This document shows, piece by piece, positions 58,186-64,000 of a stretch of DNA of 64,000 nucleotides; position 1 is the stretch's first letter; the number at the start of each line of letters is the position of its first letter. The stretch is from Pohlia nutans (lineage: Eukaryota; Streptophyta; Bryopsida; Bryales; Mniaceae). The position numbers and the translations under genes were made by a program. The stretch lies in contig CM040091.1 in NCBI GenBank assembly GCA_022496805.1, forward strand, positions 10,654,336 to 10,718,335. The letters are read 5' to 3'. A model generated the notes under the pieces. That model had not been told where the DNA came from. It did no database searches and saw only the letters and a list, made by a program, of their open reading frames with translations.

Positions 58186-59065
58186 AAGCAAGTTTTAGTC
58201 GATCCAATTCTCTCCTAAAACCTCTACAACAAGACTCGGTATGAATCCCACTAAGCTTACAATCGATCGATGCTTCTGTTTGTCACACTGCAACAATTTG
58301 TAAGCTTAGTTTCAAACGTTGTGAAAAGCAAAGCTGAACAAGAATTCGTCAGTAGTTAAGTGACGCCAGGTGTGCATGAAAATCAAAATATCTAATATAA
58401 AATGACTTAAAAAACCCGGAATCTGTTCACACCTCCACCTGGCATTGTCCGATTTGGCGGTCCAATCGAACGTTCCCAGAAATACAACACGAGTGCAGTA
58501 CCACAGCCACCCGCCATTTCGCCTACATTAATTTACTACCTCGTCATGCCTGCACATGCTACAGTAATATATCAGAGCATTTCCGTTGCAGCACTTCCTG
58601 ATTCTAATCTGGGAAACATCATTTAAACTTAATTTCCAAATTTGGTCCACAGAACTCCAACAAGAGTGCTTCAATAAGTGCTTGCAGCAGTGCTATGAGG
58701 AGCCCCAAATCCTGTTCACAATGCACTTGACACTGTGGTAACAAGATGTGTCACTCCATGCTATGAATAGTAAGAAGAATCGTGTTAGACAGGTCTCACT
58801 ACAGTGCCAAGCCAGAAAGCAGATTGAGTGATAGAAGAAAGTACGCAATGGACATGATGGAACAAGATGCGTTCCTGGAAATTGATTCAATTCAAATCCT
58901 CCGTCACAAGCGGGAGCTACAGTAACGTAACCCTATGGTACAATTTCGAGCACATGACAAGGAACTGCTAGAGTGGAATTCTCACTAGCCGGTGAAGGAA
59001 TGTCACTGAGTCACTGACATTGGCACATCAGGTGCATTCTAAGTGTGCTCAATAACAGCACAATG
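58186..59065. other. Gap between the carrier and coiled-coil genes
   Basis: Holds the upstream region of the carrier gene and the 3' flank of the coiled-coil gene, both on the minus strand. No separate gene is recognised. Confidence 0.45.
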
Positions 59066-62000
59066 TCATCTTGGTAGCCTGGAACCACTTCTAGGTGTAA
59101 CGTTTGACCGCAAAGGCAGACGATCACTTTTCTTCACAAGAAGATGAGCTACACCAAGCTCGGCTTCTGTGTCGTTGCCCCTTCTGGCGTTCAAATACTT
59201 CTTTGGTTTTTTCTTCTTGCTTGTCTCGGCTTCACTGGGCATCGGTACTGGAGGTCTCTTCTGCAGCAAGTGCCCCAAATCCAAGTCAACCAACAAGCTT
59301 ATGCCTTTCATCTGCTAATGCAGGGTTTTGAAGTTGATGTGTCAAAGTGCAATGCTGAAATTTGAACCCTAAAATTTTGAGTGTTATGATCTTTTAGCGT
59401 CCATGGCTGAATGTTTGAGGGTAAGACAAACACAGTGTGATCTTCAAGATCATACAGTTAGTTTTGCTAATTACTTACCAAAAAGAGATTAGTAATACTA
59501 ACTGTATGATCTTGAATGCCGTTAGTACCAGGCTAATTGGTACCAGTAGTTCGGTACACAGCTAGCCCTTCTTGATTGCATTAACAACCCACTACTAAAT
59601 CTGATTTAGAAGATATGTAACCAATGAGATTCAAGTGCACAAACTTACAATTTAAGTCAAAGTGCAGTGCTAAAATTTTGACTGTCATGATCTCTTAGCA
59701 TACTTAGAATCAATGGCTGAATGTTTGAGGGTAAGACGAACAGAATGTGATCTTCATGATCATACAGTTAGTTTTGCTAATTGGTACACGCATGCATGTT
59801 AGTACCAGTGGTTCGGTAAACAATTTCGATAACCACGTCCTTGATTTCCATTGTAGAGTTCCTGGAGTGCTTTAGTGGAGCCGGGTGAACCGTCGAGCAA
59901 CTCATGCAAGTGAACATGCAGGAGTGGCAGGCGTCTGGCAAAAGATTTAAATCTTAACCCAATGGACCTTGAAAAAAGAAAGCAGCAAAGGTTCGGGCAT
60001 TGTAGGACAGAGCAAATGGATTCATCGGTAGAGCGGTTGAGTTTACCGGTCTCGAGCTTCTTTTCTTTGATTGTGTAACGTCCTCAATGACTCCGTCATC
60101 CTCATCGTTCTCTTCCTCCGTCAAGTCAATTCTTTTGATCGCACCTGTCGTAGCGGAGCCAGAGTCCTGTTTGATTCCACAGAAGATTGAGCTTAAGGAA
60201 ATCGTGAAACATACATTAACTGTTGAAGAATGTTGAAGTAACGATGTAGAATTTTGAATACGACATTTACAGCATCACTAATGAGTTAACCCCTAAAGGA
60301 CCATAAGGCCACCAGGTGGCTCCTATTTTTTTCAGTAATTTTGAGTAACTTTTATATAGATTCGTTTTTGTTTATTTTTTATTTTTTATTTATTCAACAT
60401 ATGTAATATTCTTCACTAATTCCAGTGATATAAAATTTGGTCCCATTCAAATAATAATTTTCACACTATGATCGTTTAAACTTGTCATTTTAAAACCCAG
60501 AATCCTTGGTCCTTCAGGGGTTAAAAACAACAGATAGAAGAGACTCAGTAAGCATTGCTGATGGGTGTAACTTGACCAACTGCCAAGTTTTGTGATTCAA
60601 GTTCAATGTGATCTTGGGGCTCACCATCGATTGTTGCACGTTTGCTCGATTTCTCAACCGTAAGCTCTTTTTCACTGTCGGCTTTGCAGGTTCCTCGATT
60701 GCATCTGGCTCTGGGTTTGGTATATTATCTGGACCCTCAGTTAGCGGCCTTCCTTTTCCTTCACGGGATGCATCTTGCACGGTCTAACCAGAATAAACCC
60801 GAGTTAGACTTCACGAGCATCAGAATGCAGCAGAAAATTTTCAGAAAATTAACGGAAGTTAAATCGTAGTATACAGATGTTTACGTCTTATGTCCCACAA
60901 GAAGCGTCACTTATTAATAGATTGTAGAACTTCAGATTCAAAACATAAGGAAACATGCTCTTTAAAGGATGGTCGATTAAAAACCCCCCAGAATCATACA
61001 AATCAAGGTAATATGTCCATCCATGTAGAGGTTTCGGAATACCGGTAGGTACCTTGTGCCTGGAGTCTTCATTAGACAATTTGTGTGTTTTTGGTGCTGT
61101 TGAAATTGCTCCTTGCGCCTGCAACAAAATGCTCTGGAATCACTCGACGTAGGAGGATATACAGACCAACAATCCATCACTCAAATATTTGAAGAGAGGA
61201 CATGGTTACGATGTCTAGAGCTCATGCTAGGTTGTGAACAAAGTGGAATAGATTATTTCATGTTACTGCTTACGTGTAATGAAGTCGGTTCAAGAGGTAT
61301 CTTCTGAGGATTCTGGACACTGTTGCTAGCCACCAGCTCCATGGAGGTATTCAGATTACGACTGAGTTGGTTCAGAGCCTGTTCGTACATTTTAGGCATC
61401 CCAGCCATCTGAAAAGGGATAGAATACATGTCATGTTAACCGAAAATGGAATTCTTGCAGACGAGCTTATTAGATACTGCACATTGATGGAGTTTCTGCT
61501 CTGAATGAAGATTTCTAGGATCTCTTAACCAAAGGTGAAGGAATGCTGTTACCCACCTCTACCTCTTTGCACTGTTGTTCCATGTCAAGTTGAGTACGCA
61601 ACATGCTATTTTTCTCCCGCAAATTCTCAAGCTGTTTTATGTAATACTCCATCTCTTCCTCTTTCTCCTCCACAAGCTTGAAAGCCTTCACACATTCTCG
61701 TTCAGCTTCAATTGTCTGCAAAACGTCCACTATGAGATTTTAACGGGTGACAAACGCAGACGGTTAGAGTATCACAGCTTGGGACACTACATTGAGGCTG
61801 ATCAATCCTGCACCAGCTCCAAGTTTCATCTTAAAAAGCTTCTTCCAAAGTGGAACAGTTTTAGGCTCAGAAATGATGCACTCACCTTACTCGCTTCAAT
61901 TTGAGCTTTTCTAGCGACCTCCTTTTGCTTCTCGAGCTCCCCTCGTAATAGCTCAAGCTGGCCAACCAATGTGATCTTCTCCAAATTCAGTCCATCTATC

Positions 62001-63078
62001 ACCTCTGAGTATCTAACCTGCTCTACATCATGCATTTCGGTCTCTGCTATTCTCTTCTTGCATTCTTGGAGCTCCTTGGTGGCTGCCTCGAGCCGCATCA
62101 ACAGCTCCTCCTTCTCTTTAGTAACTTTCTCTAAACCTTCACTGCTTGTGGTCAAGTCTGCTTCTCTGACTGCCAACCTTTGCTTCAATTCCTCTATCTG
62201 CATGGTCGCCGAGTGCAGGGCTTCGTTCTCTACAGTCCATTTCTCAAGAACATTTTGATCTGTTACCAGTCCTTCACCAGTTTCCATGTTGATCTCTATC
62301 TTTTGGAGTTGTTTCGTTTGCAACTCATGTTGGGCAAGTAATGGAGCCGTCTCCTCGGTCAGTATCTGCACCGCATCCACAGACTTGACACATTTGTTGG
62401 TGGTAGTTTTCTTGGCTACTTCAGGAAGACTTTCGCCCTTCGCAGCTTCTCTGTCAAGTTCGGAGCGTAAGGAAGATAACACAGTACTGAGTTTTCTGTT
62501 CTCAGATTCAGTGTGCCGAAGCTGGCCGTTCAGCCTTTCCACCTCCTTTTGAAGTTTCTTTATAACGACGAGTGCATCCTCTGCACGATTGTCAAAACTG
62601 GGGTTGAGAATGAGAATTCCAGAATTCCAGTACAACTAGTAGAAATCTCAAATTCGATGGGCCATGATTCAGTGGTTCCTCACATTCTGCTACAGTATTC
62701 TATCAGCGTTAAAAGAAAAGCAAATAATTATAATAGAGCTCGTGACTTTCGAAAAGTGTGCGTTTAGTGTAAATTTGCACAAAAATGATAATCAAAAGAG
62801 GAGGACAGCTGTCTATCCATTAAACTTCAATTACAATGATAGAAGCACAATATTGAACGTTGTATAGGTGGAATGGGATAATGCGACAGAAAAAAATGCG
62901 TTTACCGAATTCATGAACTTTCAGATAAATGATAGTGAATGACCAATAGAGAGAACCTCTACTCACCTAGTTGTTCTTTTGCAACAGACTCCTGCCGCTT
63001 CATCAGACCGAAGGACACCTGCAGCTTTGACATTTCATACGCGCCTTGGATCAAACTCATTTTGTGAGCTCTCGTACA
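59066..63078 (-). CDS. Coiled-coil protein with acidic and basic tail; 5' end uncertain
   Basis: Exons on the minus strand: 63078-62967, 62580-61886, 61715-61557, 61408-61274, 61118-61053, 60783-60625, 60166-60047 and 59311-59066. All junction phases agree and they give about 564 codons ending in a stop. A further upstream exon at about 63225-63186 would join in phase (ending HSLETQK), so the gene probably starts upstream and may run past the window; the first Met seen is at 63060. The large exon is continuous heptad-type coiled coil (KKLQKEVERLNGQLRHTESE; LLMRLEAATKELQECKKR), followed by another coil in the third exon. The C-terminal third is not coiled: it has an acidic patch (LTEEENDEDDG) followed by KKRSS, then SKKKKPKK near the end, which could be nuclear localisation signals. 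I do not recognise the family. Filament-like, golgin-like or chromosome-associated roles are all possible. A short open stretch near 59835-59905 (LLDGSPGSTKALQELYN) may be a missed exon. Confidence 0.75.
60296..60524 (+). mobile_element. 239-bp-family TTAA element in an intron of the coiled-coil gene
   Basis: TTAACCCCTAAAGGACCATA and CTTGGTCCTTCAGGGGTTAA. 229 bp; it lies in the intron between the exons at 60783-60625 and 60166-60047. Confidence 0.82.
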
Positions 63079-63185
63079 CTGCGAAACGCCAGGAATGTGT
63101 CAAACAAAGAAACATGTAACGATCCCTTGCCACACTGACACAGCGGATGAGTGAACAATGTTTATCGTAGTTCAAGTGTAGTTAC

Positions 63186-64000
63186 TTTCTGAGTTTCCAG
63201 ACTGTGAACAGCGTTTCTTTTCTTCCCTTCGTTAGTGTTTAGTAGGAAAGCACTGACGACCTTGCCACTCAAAATTTAGGGATTTACCAGCCTAGCATGA
63301 GAACAGAATTGTCAGGAACCTGATCTCATCTCCTATTCATACATCTATTCATACACTTGGTTGGGTTTATTAGCAAGTGGTGTAAGCATGACTTGGCAAT
63401 ATGTCTACGGTCACTCATCTAGGTTGAATGGAATTGAGGTTGTCTAAGGTGGTCACCCCATTATCAACTGGCGCCTTAAACCAACAGCTAGGGGCATTTT
63501 CCACAATCAATGCTGCAATGATGTTGGTTGTAGCATGAGTTACAGTTGGTAATGGGTTCTCTCTTGTTGATTTTAGTATATGTAAGTGTGGTTATAGATT
63601 TGTTGTTGTTGGTTTAAGCATTTTTAGTGTGTACAATACAAATCTTCTTTGGACAGAACCAACTCTACCTATGTGACGTGAATGGGATGTGTCATGCTTC
63701 ATCTTTGAAAATTTATAACTAATTCATTCTTCATCCGAAAATTATGTTTCAACTTGTGTTGGAATCTATTTCTTCTTGCCTAACTCTAAAAAATAATAAT
63801 ACTAAATAATATCAATGTCTCATATCCGTATTTCTTATTTCAGTTGGGAATGGGGTAACCACCTTATAGTGATCTACAACCTCCCACTTTAAAATTGCAC
63901 ACGAGATTTGTACATAGTGATAAAACTTGATTTCAAAACTTCTAGAACCAAAGTGATCCCTCCAGAGATTCTATACTGGTCTCCCAAATATCATAATACT
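63186..64000. other. Window edge, possible upstream exon of the coiled-coil gene
   Basis: 63225-63186 on the minus strand reads NEGKKRNAVHSLETQK before a GTAACT donor and would splice in phase to the exon at 63078. From 63240 to the end nothing is recognised. Confidence 0.4.

Noticed and set aside
61971..62552. Plus-strand open frames of 88-95 codons
   Set aside because: They mirror the coiled-coil exon on the minus strand (Ser/Leu-rich antisense of Glu/Lys codons).

Overview
This is nuclear DNA from a green plant (streptophyte). The evidence is a spliced gene for photosystem I subunit O with a chloroplast transit peptide, a plastid-type shikimate kinase gene, GT-AG introns of about 90 bp to 1.5 kb, and dense DNA transposons of plant superfamilies (hAT, Stowaway-like, CACTA-like ends). 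I cannot name the species; the absence of LTR retrotransposons and the many short terminal-inverted-repeat (TIR) elements would fit a seedless plant. There is no sign of bacterial, organellar or viral sequence.

Five genes could be rebuilt by joining exons in frame. They are PsaO (minus, 8250-8974, 4 exons, 145 aa), shikimate kinase (plus, 18581-24239, 9 exons, 292 aa), a signal-peptide/EGF-like/transmembrane/RING-H2 ubiquitin ligase (minus, 27030-31975, 10 exons, 663 aa), a mitochondrial carrier (minus, 54977-58185, 5 exons, 311 aa) and a coiled-coil protein (minus, 59066 to about 63078 or beyond, at least 8 exons). In all five the intron phases agree across every junction, and in the four complete ones the total is an exact number of codons. 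The genes are unrelated in function; this is an ordinary dispersed eukaryotic neighbourhood.

The rest, well over two thirds of the window, is mostly repeats. The dominant component is a set of about 30 short non-coding elements whose ends read TTAACCCCTAAA or TTAACCCTTAAA and which are flanked by TTAA. They fall into several size families (about 230, 370, 450, 500-630 and 900 bp). One copy sits inside a 57-bp minisatellite, so its empty site can be read directly and it duplicated TTAA. Several copies abut by sharing one TTAA, and 49262-52938 is a four-level nest. This is the signature of piggyBac-like target choice, which is unusual for a plant. A second family (AGGTA ends, TA target), an hAT family with two copies and perfect 8-bp duplications, Stowaway-like elements, a SINE-like 110-bp repeat and three tandem arrays were also found. 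A transposon-like element carries the probable TATA box of the shikimate kinase gene.
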